From assembly GCA_009691135.1 (NCBI GenBank), contig SHVF01000005.1:1-45102 (forward strand): DNA of 45,102 nt, in the 5' to 3' direction. A program made the translations under genes and the position numbers. The stretch comes from Candidatus Planktophila sp. GTDB taxonomy: Bacteria > Actinomycetota > Actinomycetes > Nanopelagicales > Nanopelagicaceae. Shown here in pieces: positions 1 through 8,948 of the stretch. The first letter of the stretch is position 1. The number at the start of each line of letters is the position of its first letter. Under the pieces are notes generated by a model. The model worked only from the letters and a program-made list of their open reading frames with translations. It searched no databases and was not told where the DNA came from.

Positions 1-564
1 GGCGTTAAAGCAAATGAAGTCGACTCTGAAATGCGCCGGCAGATAAAGGCAATGTCTTACGGATTGGCATATGGCTTGAGTTCTTATGGTTTAGCGTTAC
101 AAATGGATATATCTCCAACGGCTGCCCAGGATTTAATGGATAGATATTTCCTTCGCTTTGGGGGAATTCGCGATTATTTAAATAAAGTTGTGGAACAAGC
201 CCGTAAAGTTGGTTACACCGAAACCGTGATGGGTCGCCGTAGATACTTGCCTGACTTACTTCACGACAACCGTCAACGGCGCGATATTGCCGAACGAATG
301 GCACTTAACGCGCCTATCCAAGGGTCGGCTGCGGACATAATTAAACAGGCGATGCTTAATGTGCAGCGTGCTTTAACTGTTGAGTCCGTCAAATCACGCC
401 TGTTGTTACAAGTTCATGATGAACTTATCTTGGAAGTTGTTACAGGCGAAGAAGATCAAGTCACAGAACTTGTGCGACGTGAAATGGGGGCGGCATATCC
501 GCTAAGAGCTCCGTTAGATGTCAGCGTTGGTATTGGTGTGAGCTGGAATGAGGCTGCTCATTAA
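1..564 (+). CDS. polA: DNA polymerase I, C-terminal part (5' end outside window)
   Basis: Only the last 187 codons are visible; the frame is open from base 1. This is the polymerase domain of a family A DNA polymerase, used in Okazaki-fragment processing and repair synthesis. The O-helix (motif B) is at visible residues 12-25, with Arg12, Lys16, Tyr20 and Tyr24 matching E. coli Arg754, Lys758, Phe762 and Tyr766. Motif C, with the catalytic His-Asp-Glu, is at bases 415-423. The protein ends in the SWxEAAH form common in actinobacteria. Tyr at the Phe762 position is noted in the findings. A convergent transporter gene ends 17 nt downstream. Confidence 0.96.
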   Translation, partial: GVKANEVDSEMRRQIKAMSYGLAYGLSSYGLALQMDISPTAAQDLMDRYFLRFGGIRDYLNKVVEQARKVGYTETVMGRRRYLPDLLHDNRQRRDIAERMALNAPIQGSAADIIKQAMLNVQRALTVESVKSRLLLQVHDELILEVVTGEEDQVTELVRREMGAAYPLRAPLDVSVGIGVSWNEAAH

Positions 565-581
565 CTTTATTAAGTATGGGA

Positions 582-1808
582 TTACTTGGTGGATGGTGAG
601 TTATTAGACATCGCCGCCAGATCTTCTTCGACTGTCGGTATACGATCTGCTGCAGCTAATCGCTTTCGTCCCAGATTCAGAATCATAAAACCAGAAATAA
701 TCGTAAATGTCGTAATCGACAGTGCAAATCGTGGAGAGAAAGTTTCAGCGATCCAACCACCTGCAGCTGCTCCGATAGACATGAGCGTTCCCTCTACTGT
801 CCATATCCAACCCATCATTCCAACTGCAGAACCTTTGGGGCGCACCGCCTCCATTACTTCCCAATAGAACACCTGAATTGTTCCGCCGACTAAACCTAAG
901 AAAGCACCTGCGATCACCATGGACCAACCAGGATATGTAAATATGATTGGAATTGAGATAAAGACCCAAGTTAAATATGTAAGACGCATCGCCTTTAACG
1001 CCGACACTTTTCCAGAGACCAATCCGCCTAATAGACCCCCGATAATGTTTCCGAGGCCCATTGCGGTCAAAATCCACGCGGTGCGATGTGGAACATCTTC
1101 TAAGGTTGCGAATGCCGGAACCGCAACATCAAAGACACCCCAACCAAAACCAATAAAACATCCCTCGATCATCAGAAGTTGGATCGCCTTATTTTTCCAA
1201 ATAGAGATGTGGTTCTCATCTTTCTTTTCTGGTTTCCAATCACGAGAAACTTGAGTAAGTGCAAGTGCGCCACCACCGATTGCCATTAGAGCAGCTGCAA
1301 CGCTTAGTGCACTTCCTGGATGCGACGAAAGTGCAAGTGAGGTAGCAACAACTGGTCCGATGACACCTGCGGTACTCATTACTGATGTATCTACTGCGTA
1401 AGCGGTACGTAAATACTCTTCAGGCACGATCATCCGCCAGAGAGGTCTGACGGAGAGATTTATCGGGGGAGCGGTAATTCCAAGAAAGAATGCAGCCAAC
1501 AAGATCGCATTTTTATTATCCATTGTGTTAAGAACTAAAAGCATCGCTACGTACCCTGGAACAAAAATACGAAGTGGCCATTTCTGTCCAAAGCGATCCA
1601 TTAAAGATCCGCGCATTCCGGCAGTGGCAGCGCCGGCAACAGAATTAATCCCGATAGCCAAGCCTGCGACAGCGACAGAACCGGTAGTTTGTTCAGTTTT
1701 GAAGAAAATGGCGAGCGCAACCATTCCGTACGCAACTCTTGCCGGGAAAGCGGCCAGAACTAGTACCCAAACATTTGGGATTGTGAACAATTCTCTATAT
1801 CGCTTCAT
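582..1808 (-). CDS. MFS-family transporter, substrate unknown
   Basis: A 408-residue, very hydrophobic protein with the length and about 12 membrane segments expected of the major facilitator superfamily. A cytoplasmic loop near residues 65-80 (RGSLMDRFGQKWPL) resembles MFS motif A, GxLxDRxGxKxxL. The tail is hydrophilic (about 25 residues). It is most likely a drug or metabolite exporter, but nothing in the sequence or neighbours gives the substrate. It is transcribed alone, convergent with polA and divergent from rpsA. A TAAACT hexamer lies 8 nt upstream of the ATG, so its mRNA may have almost no leader. The family call is firm; the function is not. Confidence 0.85.
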   Translation of the reverse strand: MKRYRELFTIPNVWVLVLAAFPARVAYGMVALAIFFKTEQTTGSVAVAGLAIGINSVAGAATAGMRGSLMDRFGQKWPLRIFVPGYVAMLLVLNTMDNKNAILLAAFFLGITAPPINLSVRPLWRMIVPEEYLRTAYAVDTSVMSTAGVIGPVVATSLALSSHPGSALSVAAALMAIGGGALALTQVSRDWKPEKKDENHISIWKNKAIQLLMIEGCFIGFGWGVFDVAVPAFATLEDVPHRTAWILTAMGLGNIIGGLLGGLVSGKVSALKAMRLTYLTWVFISIPIIFTYPGWSMVIAGAFLGLVGGTIQVFYWEVMEAVRPKGSAVGMMGWIWTVEGTLMSIGAAAGGWIAETFSPRFALSITTFTIISGFMILNLGRKRLAAADRIPTVEEDLAAMSNNSPSTK

Positions 1809-1884
1809 TTGCGTTTAGTTTACGCCTGCCTTATCAAGGGATTTGCCCTATTTGCCGCTAGAACCGTACGCTTACGCCCGTTCA

Positions 1885-1899
1885 CCAGAATGGTTCTGG
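1885..1899 (+). promoter_or_regulatory. Inverted repeat in rpsA leader
   Basis: CCAGAA-TGG-TTCTGG is a perfect 6-bp inverted repeat with a 3-base loop, 32 nt upstream of the predicted rpsA TTG start. There is no following T-run, so it is not an intrinsic terminator. It could be an RNA hairpin in the S1 leader or a DNA operator between the divergent MFS and rpsA genes. I cannot place the rpsA promoter confidently; TACTTT just downstream of the repeat is one weak -10 candidate. Confidence 0.4.
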
Positions 1900-1931
1900 C
1901 GTCCTATTACTTTCTATCCCTACGGAGCAAC

Positions 1932-3305
1932 TTGAGCACATCATCACCAGTCGTAGCAGTTAACGACATCGGATCGGCCGCAGATTTTCTTGCAGCAATC
2001 GAAGGAACAATCAGAAATTTCAATGACGGCGACTTAGTCGAAGGCACTGTCGTACAAATAGATCGCGAAGAAGTACTTCTTGATATCGGGTACAAAACTG
2101 AAGGCGTAATTCCTTCCCGCGAACTCTCAATCCGACACGATGCAGATCCGAATGACATTGTTAAGGTAGGCGATCGTATTGAAGCGCTCGTACTACAAAA
2201 AGAAGATAAAGAGGGCCGCACAATTCTTTCCAAGAAGCGCGCACAATACGAGCGTGCCTGGGGAGATATCGAAGGCAAGAAAGAGCGCGACGAAGTTGTT
2301 GTCGGCACAGTTATTGAAGTTGTTAAGGGTGGCCTTATTGTTGATATCGGTCTGCGCGGCTTCTTGCCAGCATCACTGGTTGAAATGCGTCGCGTCCGCG
2401 ACCTAACTCCTTACATCGGCAAGGAAGTTGAAGCTCGTATTATCGAACTCGATAAGAATCGCAACAACGTTGTTCTTTCACGTCGCGCATTTCTTGAGCA
2501 GACTCAATCTGAATCACGCACAACATTCTTGAACCAGCTACAAAAGGGCCAGGTACGAACTGGTGTGATTTCATCAATCGTCAACTTTGGTGCATTCGTT
2601 GACCTAGGCGGCGTTGATGGCTTGGTCCACGTTTCAGAGCTGTCTTGGAAGCACATTGATCATCCAGGTGAAGTCGTTGAAGTTGGCGATGAAGTAACCG
2701 TAGAAGTTCTCGAAGTTGATTTCGAGCGCGAGCGTGTTTCACTTTCACTTAAGGCAACTAAAGAAGATCCATGGCAAGCATTTGCTCGCACGCACACCAT
2801 CAACCAAGTTGTTCCAGGTGTTGTTACTAAGTTGGTTCCATTCGGTGCATTCATTCGTGTACACGAAGGCATCGAAGGCTTAGTTCATATTTCAGAGTTG
2901 GCCGAACGCCACGTTGAAATTCCTGAGCAAGTTGTGGCCGTTGATGACGAACTATTTGTGAAGATCATTGATATCGATCTAGAGCGTCGTCGTATCTCAC
3001 TTTCTCTAAAGCAAGCCAATGAAGGACATGAAGTAGAGATCGAAGCATTCGATCCAACGCAATACGGAATGGCTGCGCGTTATGATGCTGCAGGAAGCTT
3101 CATCTACCCAGAAGGTTTCGATCCTGATACTCAGGAATGGAAGCCAGGCTTTGATTCACAACGCGAAGAATGGGAACGTCAATATCAGGAAGCGCAAACT
3201 CGCTTCCTTGCACATAAGAAGCAGAAGGCTGAGGCGAAGGCTGCCGATGCTGCTGCTCCAGATGTAGCTGAAACAGCAGAAACTGTAGAAGTCGCTGCTG
3301 AATAA
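1932..3305 (+). CDS. rpsA: 30S ribosomal protein S1
   Basis: Ribosomal protein S1 binds mRNA at the 30S platform and helps initiation. With a TTG start the protein is 457 residues, with four S1 repeats at about 33-105, 120-185, 205-275 and 290-360, then the FDPTQYGMAARYD block and an Ala/Glu-rich tail, as in actinobacterial S1. I chose TTG 1932 because GGAG lies at 1924-1927 and the result, (M)STSSPVVAVNDIG, matches the N-terminus of actinobacterial S1. An upstream in-frame start would add about 41 residues unlike the family. The spacing of 4 nt is slightly short. The gene stands alone, between a divergent MFS gene and a strong terminator. Confidence 0.95.
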   Translation: MSTSSPVVAVNDIGSAADFLAAIEGTIRNFNDGDLVEGTVVQIDREEVLLDIGYKTEGVIPSRELSIRHDADPNDIVKVGDRIEALVLQKEDKEGRTILSKKRAQYERAWGDIEGKKERDEVVVGTVIEVVKGGLIVDIGLRGFLPASLVEMRRVRDLTPYIGKEVEARIIELDKNRNNVVLSRRAFLEQTQSESRTTFLNQLQKGQVRTGVISSIVNFGAFVDLGGVDGLVHVSELSWKHIDHPGEVVEVGDEVTVEVLEVDFERERVSLSLKATKEDPWQAFARTHTINQVVPGVVTKLVPFGAFIRVHEGIEGLVHISELAERHVEIPEQVVAVDDELFVKIIDIDLERRRISLSLKQANEGHEVEIEAFDPTQYGMAARYDAAGSFIYPEGFDPDTQEWKPGFDSQREEWERQYQEAQTRFLAHKKQKAEAKAADAAAPDVAETAETVEVAAE

Positions 3306-3312
3306 ATAGTAA

Positions 3313-3350
3313 TAAGAAAAGGGCTCATCTTCGGATGGGCCCTTTTCTTA
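3313..3350 (+). terminator. Rho-independent terminator of rpsA
   Basis: A stem of about 17 bp with one G-U pair is closed by a TTCG tetraloop (3330-3333). The left arm is A-rich then GGGC; the right arm is GCCC then TTTTCTTA, so a U-rich tract forms its 3' side. This is the only textbook terminator in the window. The A-rich left arm makes the stem partly bidirectional. It separates rpsA from the coaE-uvr unit. Confidence 0.9.
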
Positions 3351-3373
3351 TACTGGAAATATCTGTGCGGCGG

Positions 3374-3379
3374 TAGAGT
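3374..3379 (+). promoter_or_regulatory. Predicted -10 element of coaE (leaderless)
   Basis: TAGAGT ends 7 nt before the coaE ATG at 3387, placing the transcription start on or next to the A of the start codon. No Shine-Dalgarno sequence precedes the ATG. It lies just after the rpsA terminator, so a new promoter is expected here. No good -35 box is visible. Confidence 0.55.
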
Positions 3380-3386
3380 TGGCGCC

Positions 3387-3977
3387 ATGCAAATCATTGC
3401 TCTGACTGGCGGCATTGGTGCTGGAAAATCTCTGGTTGCACAATATTTCTCTCAACTTGGTGCACGCGTAGTGGATGCTGATCAATTATCACGCGTGGCA
3501 ATCGAACGCGGTACTGACGGATTTGATGAAGTTTTACTTCGCTTTGGAGAATCAATATTGCGCGATGGAGATATCGATCGTAAAGCTCTGGCAGAGATTA
3601 TTTTTGCCGATGCAACAGCGAGAGGGGATTTAGAAGCAATTATCCATCCAAGAGTGCGTGAACTATTTAGTGATGTTGTCGCAGATCTTGCACCAGATGA
3701 AACCCTTATTTATGAAATACCACTCTTAGTCGAAAGTAACGCTGCTGCTAATTTTGATCTTGTAATTACCGTAGAGGCTGACCTAGAAATCCGTAAAGAA
3801 CGTTTGCGCAAACGTGGAATGTTTATCTCTGAGATTGAGCGCCGTATCGCAGCGCAAGCCAGCCGCAAAGAACGCGAAGCTCAAGCGGATCACATCATCA
3901 CCAATGATGGCGATGAGGATGCGCTGCTGCGTAGCGTAGAAAACCTCTGGGAGGACTTACCGAGCCAAGCGAAGTAG
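3387..3977 (+). CDS. coaE: Dephospho-CoA kinase
   Basis: Catalyses the last step of coenzyme A synthesis, ATP-dependent phosphorylation of dephospho-CoA. The 196-residue length is normal for the single-domain enzyme. The P-loop GGIGAGKS is at residues 8-15, followed by the DADQLSR segment typical of CoaE and, later, a KERLRKRG lid-like stretch. Many actinobacterial CoaE proteins carry an extra C-terminal GrpB-like domain; this one does not. Its TAG stop lies inside the predicted -10 of uvrB. rpsA-coaE-uvrB is a familiar actinobacterial order, so it is probably the first gene of the repair operon. Confidence 0.95.
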   Translation: MQIIALTGGIGAGKSLVAQYFSQLGARVVDADQLSRVAIERGTDGFDEVLLRFGESILRDGDIDRKALAEIIFADATARGDLEAIIHPRVRELFSDVVADLAPDETLIYEIPLLVESNAAANFDLVITVEADLEIRKERLRKRGMFISEIERRIAAQASRKEREAQADHIITNDGDEDALLRSVENLWEDLPSQAK

Positions 3978-3980
3978 GCT
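3975..3980 (+). promoter_or_regulatory. Candidate -10 element of uvrB
   Basis: TAGGCT ends exactly 6 nt before the uvrB ATG at 3987, and its first three bases are the coaE stop codon. It fits the window's TANNNT-N6 pattern. However, the spacer contains AGGA close to the ATG and coaE read-through is also possible. It may be an internal promoter letting uvrB be induced separately. No LexA-like operator was recognised around it. Confidence 0.4.
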
Positions 3981-3986
3981 AGGAAA

Positions 3987-6074
3987 ATGCGCCCGATCTC
4001 TGACCTGCAACGCAAAGTTGAACCCTTTCAGGTAATCAGTGATTATGTTCCAGCGGGAGATCAGCCTCAAGCGATCGAAGAAATTGTAAAAAGAATAAGC
4101 GCCGGCGAACAAGATGTCGTTCTTTTGGGAGCAACTGGTACAGGAAAGTCGGCAACGACAGCTTGGTTGGTGGAGCGTTTGCAACGTCCAACCTTGGTCT
4201 TAGCTCCAAATAAGACACTAGCTGCTCAATTAGCTAATGAATTTCGCGAGTTAATGCCTAACAACGCGGTCGAGTATTTCGTTTCATATTATGACTATTA
4301 CCAACCAGAGGCATATGTTCCGCAAACCGACACATTTATCGAGAAAGATTCCAGCGTCAACGATGAAGTCGAACGGTTGCGCCACTCAGCAACTAATTCA
4401 CTTCTAACTCGTCGCGATGTAATTGTGGTTGCCACCGTTTCTTGCATCTACGGTCTTGGAACCCCTCAGGAATATATAGATCGTATGATCCGACTAAAGG
4501 TTGGCGATGAGATTGAGCGTAATAAATTGCTGCGCCGTTTTGTCGATGTTCAGTACCAAAGAAACGATATGGCCTTCGAGCGCGGGACATTTCGTGTCCG
4601 CGGTGACACCATTGAAATTATTCCAATGTACGAAGAGCTGGCAATTCGCATTGAGATGTTTGGAGATGAGATTGAGAAAATCATGACCTTGCATCCGCTT
4701 ACGGGTGAGATTCTGCGCGATGAAACCGAAATTTATATTTTCCCAGCCACCCACTATGCCGCCGGCCCTGAGACCATCAAACGTGCGATGAGTGATATTC
4801 AAGATGAACTGCAGATTCAGTTGAATCTCTTTGAAAAACAAGGCAAACTGTTAGAAGCGCAGCGATTGAAGATGCGTACGACTTTTGATCTTGAAATGAT
4901 GGAGCAATTGGGATTCTGCTCTGGAATTGAGAACTACTCCCGACATCTAGATGGCAGAGAACCTGGTTCGCCACCAAATTGTCTACTTGATTATTTCCCG
5001 GAAGATTTTCTCTTGGTTATAGATGAAAGCCATGTAACTGTGCCACAAATTGGCGCCATGTTTGAAGGCGACGCATCGCGCAAACGCACACTGGTTGAAC
5101 ATGGATTCCGGCTACCAAGTGCTATGGATAACCGACCTCTGCGATGGCCAGAATTTCTAGAACGAGTTGGTCAGAAAGTATTTCTATCTGCAACTCCTGG
5201 TAAATATGAGATGGCTAAGGTCGATGGAGATGTGGTTGAACAAGTTATTCGGCCTACTGGACTTGTCGACCCCGGGATCATTATTAAGCCGATCAAGGGT
5301 CAGATTGATGATCTTTTAAATGAGATTAATATCCGTGCTGCGCGTAATGAGCGTGTTCTCGTTACGACCCTTACGAAGAAGATGTCAGAGGATTTAACAG
5401 ATTACTTACAAGAACGTGGTGTACGTGTTCGCTATCTTCACTCAGAGGTTGACACGCTTCGTCGTGTTGAACTGCTCAGAGAACTACGCACTGGTGAATA
5501 CGATGTATTGATTGGTATTAACTTACTCCGCGAAGGTTTAGATCTCCCGGAAGTTTCGCTCGTTGCAATCTTGGATGCCGACAAAGAAGGTTTCTTACGT
5601 TCAGCCACATCGCTAATTCAAACTATCGGTCGCGCAGCTCGTAATGTGTCTGGGGAAGTTCATATGTATGCAGATAACATTACAAAGTCTATGGCCCAAG
5701 CAATTGATGAAACTAATCGACGACGGGCCAAGCAAGTTGCTTACAACTTAGAGCGTGGTGTAGATCCACAGCCACTTCGTAAGAAGATTGCCGACATCAC
5801 TGACACCATTGCTCGAGAAAGTGATGACACTGATGATTTGCTTGCCAGTGCAAAGTTAAAGAAAGGCAGTAAAGCCACTGTTCCAGATCTTGGTTTCCAC
5901 AGTAAGTCCGTTCTTTCGCTACCACGCCAAGAGTTACTTGCCTTGATAGGCTCCCTGACTGAGCAGATGCGTTCTTCAGCGGCCAATCTACAATTTGAAC
6001 TAGCGGCTCGTATGCGTGATGAGATCAGAGAGTTAAAGAAAGAGTTACGCGGAATGGATGAGGCGGGAATTTAA
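3987..6074 (+). CDS. uvrB: Excinuclease ABC subunit B
   Basis: The helicase-like damage-verification subunit of nucleotide excision repair, loaded by UvrA and then bound by UvrC. The 695-residue protein has the Walker A box GATGTGKS at 48-55, the beta-hairpin motif [12 protein letters not shown] near 100-111 that inserts between strands, the DESHVTVPQ box, the C-terminal helicase motifs around QTIGRAARN, and a UVR motif in the last 40 residues for UvrC contact. uvrA begins on the base after its stop codon. Length and motifs are complete, with nothing degenerate. Confidence 0.98.
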   Translation: MRPISDLQRKVEPFQVISDYVPAGDQPQAIEEIVKRISAGEQDVVLLGATGTGKSATTAWLVERLQRPTLVLAPNKTLAAQLANEFRELMPNNAVEYFVSYYDYYQPEAYVPQTDTFIEKDSSVNDEVERLRHSATNSLLTRRDVIVVATVSCIYGLGTPQEYIDRMIRLKVGDEIERNKLLRRFVDVQYQRNDMAFERGTFRVRGDTIEIIPMYEELAIRIEMFGDEIEKIMTLHPLTGEILRDETEIYIFPATHYAAGPETIKRAMSDIQDELQIQLNLFEKQGKLLEAQRLKMRTTFDLEMMEQLGFCSGIENYSRHLDGREPGSPPNCLLDYFPEDFLLVIDESHVTVPQIGAMFEGDASRKRTLVEHGFRLPSAMDNRPLRWPEFLERVGQKVFLSATPGKYEMAKVDGDVVEQVIRPTGLVDPGIIIKPIKGQIDDLLNEINIRAARNERVLVTTLTKKMSEDLTDYLQERGVRVRYLHSEVDTLRRVELLRELRTGEYDVLIGINLLREGLDLPEVSLVAILDADKEGFLRSATSLIQTIGRAARNVSGEVHMYADNITKSMAQAIDETNRRRAKQVAYNLERGVDPQPLRKKIADITDTIARESDDTDDLLASAKLKKGSKATVPDLGFHSKSVLSLPRQELLALIGSLTEQMRSSAANLQFELAARMRDEIRELKKELRGMDEAGI

Positions 6075-8948
6075 TTGAGTATCGATAAGTTAATCGTGCG
6101 AGGTGCGCGGGAGCATAACCTGCGCGATGTTTCAATCGAACTCCCTCGCGAAGCTCTGATTGTTTTTACTGGTCTCTCTGGGTCAGGAAAGTCATCACTT
6201 GCCTTCGATACGATTTTTGCTGAAGGTCAACGTCGTTACGTTGAATCACTTTCTGCCTATGCTCGCCAATTTTTAGGACAGATGGATAAGCCAGATGTCG
6301 ATTTCATCGAAGGTTTGTCGCCGGCAGTTTCTATCGATCAGAAATCTACAAACCGAAACCCGCGTTCCACTGTTGGAACCATCACTGAGGTTTATGACTA
6401 TCTGCGCCTACTCTTTGCGCGTGCAGGACGTCCTCACTGTCCTAAGTGCAATAAAGCGGTCTCACGGCAGAGTCCACAGCAAATCGTTGATCAAATTCTC
6501 ACTATGCCCGCCACAACAAAATTCCAAGTTTTGGCTCCAGTAATTCGCGAGCGAAAAGGCGAGTTCGTAGATCTATTTGCTGAATTAGTAACTCAAGGGT
6601 ATTCACGAGCTCGTGTGGACGGCGCGACTATCTCACTCTCTGAACCCCCAAAACTTAAGAAACAAGAGAAGCACACGATCGAAGTTGTAGTCGATCGCCT
6701 GACCGCTAAAGCGGAATCAAAGTCACGATTGACCGATTCAATTGAAACTGCGCTGCGCCTAGCCAGCGGCATTGTGCTCTTAGATTTCGTAGATGCTAAA
6801 GGTGCGGAGAAAGAACGTACCTATAGCGAACATTTAGCCTGCCATGACTGCAACTTATCTTTTGAAGAGTTAGAACCGCGATCATTTTCATTTAACTCGC
6901 CCTTCGGTGCTTGTCCCGAGTGTTCAGGGATAGGTACAAAGCTAGAAGTAGATGAAGAGTTGGTAATTCCAGATGACTCAATCTCAATTAACGAGGGAGC
7001 CATTGCTCCTTGGTCAGGTGGGCACACTTCTGAATATTTCATGCGCTTGCTTGAGGCGCTGGCGGAAGAAGTTACATTTTCACTCGATAACCCTTGGAAG
7101 AAGCTCTCTGTAAAGGCGAAGGAAGCAATCCTCAATGGCTTCGAATATGAAGTCCACGTAAAGTATCGCAATCGTTATGGGCGCACTCGTAACTATTCAT
7201 CAGGCTTTGAGGGCGTTATCCCATTTATTCATCGCAAGCATGGCGAGACTGAAAGTGATTACTCTCGCGAAAAGTATGAGTCATATATGCGCGAAATTCC
7301 CTGCAATATTTGCAGTGGTGCTCGCCTGAAGCCGGAAGTCTTAGCAGTAACGGTTGGGGATAAGAACATCTCCGAAATATGTGAACTCTCAATTGCAGAC
7401 TGTGCAGATTTTCTAAAATCTATCTCTTTAAACGCACGCGAGGCGCAGATCGCTGAACGCGTGATGAAAGAAGTTAATGCTCGCCTGGGATTTTTGCTCG
7501 ATGTTGGTTTGGACTACCTATCACTTGCGCGCCCTGCAGCAACGCTGTCTGGTGGCGAAGCGCAAAGAATTCGGCTAGCAACACAGATCGGCTCAGGTTT
7601 AGTCGGAGTCCTCTACGTTTTGGATGAGCCAAGTATTGGCCTTCACCAACGTGATAACAGACGCTTGATCGAAACGCTGACACGCCTGCGCGATCTTGGA
7701 AATACTTTGATTGTTGTTGAGCACGACGAAGAGACTATACGTACCGCCGATTGGATTGTAGATATTGGTCCTGGTGCGGGCGAACATGGTGGCAAGATCG
7801 TAGTTTCTGGTTCATATCAAGATTTAATTGATTCCAAAGAATCAATTACTGGCGCTTACTTGTCGGGTAGGAAATCAATTGCTATTCCAGAGAAACGTCG
7901 CTCAATTGATCCGAAACGTAAGTTAGTTATTAAGGGTGCAAAAGAGAATAATCTTAAAGATATTGAAGTTGATATTCCGCTCGGTGTATTTGTCTCGGTT
8001 ACAGGAGTGAGTGGTTCTGGAAAATCAACTTTAGTTAACGATATTCTCTACACAACTCTTGCTAATAAGTTAAATGGTGCTCGATTGGTACCAGGCCGTC
8101 ATCGGACTGTGACCGGCGTTGACCAATTAGATAAAGTTGTTCACGTAGATCAATCTCCGATCGGTCGCACACCGCGTTCTAATCCTGCGACATATACAGG
8201 CGTTTTCGACAAGGTTCGCGCCTTGTTTGCCGAAACTACAGAGGCAAAGGTTCGGGGATACCAACAAGGCAGATTCTCATTTAACGTTAAAGGCGGACGG
8301 TGCGAAAACTGTTCTGGCGATGGAACGATTACCATCGAAATGAACTTCTTGCCGGATGTTTATGTTCCTTGCGAAGTCTGTCATGGCGCACGTTATAACC
8401 GTGAAACTTTAGAAGTTCATTACAAGGGTAAGACGATTGCAGAAGTGCTAGATATGCCGATCGAAATTGCACATACCTTCTTCGAGTCTGTACCAACGAT
8501 TGCGCGATACTTGAGAACGCTCTGCGATGTTGGCTTGGGATATGTCCGTCTTGGCCAGTCAGCCCCGACGCTTTCAGGTGGAGAAGCGCAACGCGTTAAA
8601 TTGGCAACTGAACTACAACGACGTTCGACAGGTCGCACGATTTATGTTTTAGATGAGCCAACGACTGGTCTGCACTTTGAAGATGTCAGTAAGTTGCTCG
8701 GAGTTTTAAGTCGCTTAGTAGATTCTGGAAATACCGTAGTCGTGATCGAACACAACCTTGATGTCATTAAATCATCTGACTGGGTTATTGATATGGGGCC
8801 TGAAGGTGGTTTCCGCGGCGGATACGTCATTGCAGAAGGTACTCCTGAAGAAGTCGCCAAGGTTAAGGCTAGCTACACCGGACATTTCCTAGCCGAAATC
8901 TTGGCCGGCAATCGTGTCCCAGTTAAGAAAAAAGCTGCGGCAAAGTAA
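6075..8948 (+). CDS. uvrA: Excinuclease ABC subunit A
   Basis: The ATPase that scans DNA and loads UvrB at lesions. It is a 957-residue double ABC protein. Walker A boxes are GLSGSGKS at 33-40 and GVSGSGKS in the C-terminal half, each half has an LSGGEAQR signature, and CxxC pairs (HLACHDC, GACPEC, GGRCENC, VPCEVC) form the zinc modules. The start is a TTG at 6075-6077, directly after the uvrB TAA, giving (M)[15 protein letters not shown], the usual UvrA N-terminus. The zero-base junction suggests translation by termination-reinitiation. It is not one of the truncated UvrA2 types. Confidence 0.97.
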   Translation: MSIDKLIVRGAREHNLRDVSIELPREALIVFTGLSGSGKSSLAFDTIFAEGQRRYVESLSAYARQFLGQMDKPDVDFIEGLSPAVSIDQKSTNRNPRSTVGTITEVYDYLRLLFARAGRPHCPKCNKAVSRQSPQQIVDQILTMPATTKFQVLAPVIRERKGEFVDLFAELVTQGYSRARVDGATISLSEPPKLKKQEKHTIEVVVDRLTAKAESKSRLTDSIETALRLASGIVLLDFVDAKGAEKERTYSEHLACHDCNLSFEELEPRSFSFNSPFGACPECSGIGTKLEVDEELVIPDDSISINEGAIAPWSGGHTSEYFMRLLEALAEEVTFSLDNPWKKLSVKAKEAILNGFEYEVHVKYRNRYGRTRNYSSGFEGVIPFIHRKHGETESDYSREKYESYMREIPCNICSGARLKPEVLAVTVGDKNISEICELSIADCADFLKSISLNAREAQIAERVMKEVNARLGFLLDVGLDYLSLARPAATLSGGEAQRIRLATQIGSGLVGVLYVLDEPSIGLHQRDNRRLIETLTRLRDLGNTLIVVEHDEETIRTADWIVDIGPGAGEHGGKIVVSGSYQDLIDSKESITGAYLSGRKSIAIPEKRRSIDPKRKLVIKGAKENNLKDIEVDIPLGVFVSVTGVSGSGKSTLVNDILYTTLANKLNGARLVPGRHRTVTGVDQLDKVVHVDQSPIGRTPRSNPATYTGVFDKVRALFAETTEAKVRGYQQGRFSFNVKGGRCENCSGDGTITIEMNFLPDVYVPCEVCHGARYNRETLEVHYKGKTIAEVLDMPIEIAHTFFESVPTIARYLRTLCDVGLGYVRLGQSAPTLSGGEAQRVKLATELQRRSTGRTIYVLDEPTTGLHFEDVSKLLGVLSRLVDSGNTVVVIEHNLDVIKSSDWVIDMGPEGGFRGGYVIAEGTPEEVAKVKASYTGHFLAEILAGNRVPVKKKAAAK

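Noticed and set aside
565..581. Possible terminator between polA and the MFS gene.
   Set aside because: Only a short AT-rich AAGTA/TACTT repeat with no GC stem; too weak to call.
1809..1931. Longer rpsA reading frame adding about 41 residues.
   Set aside because: The extension is hydrophobic and Arg-rich, unlike S1, and would fill the divergent promoter region.
2179..2406. Alternative-frame open reading frame inside rpsA, and many antisense frames over uvrA, uvrC, whiA, gap, pheT and argB.
   Set aside because: All lie inside strongly conserved genes, have no ribosome site or family similarity, and are expected by chance in long coding regions.
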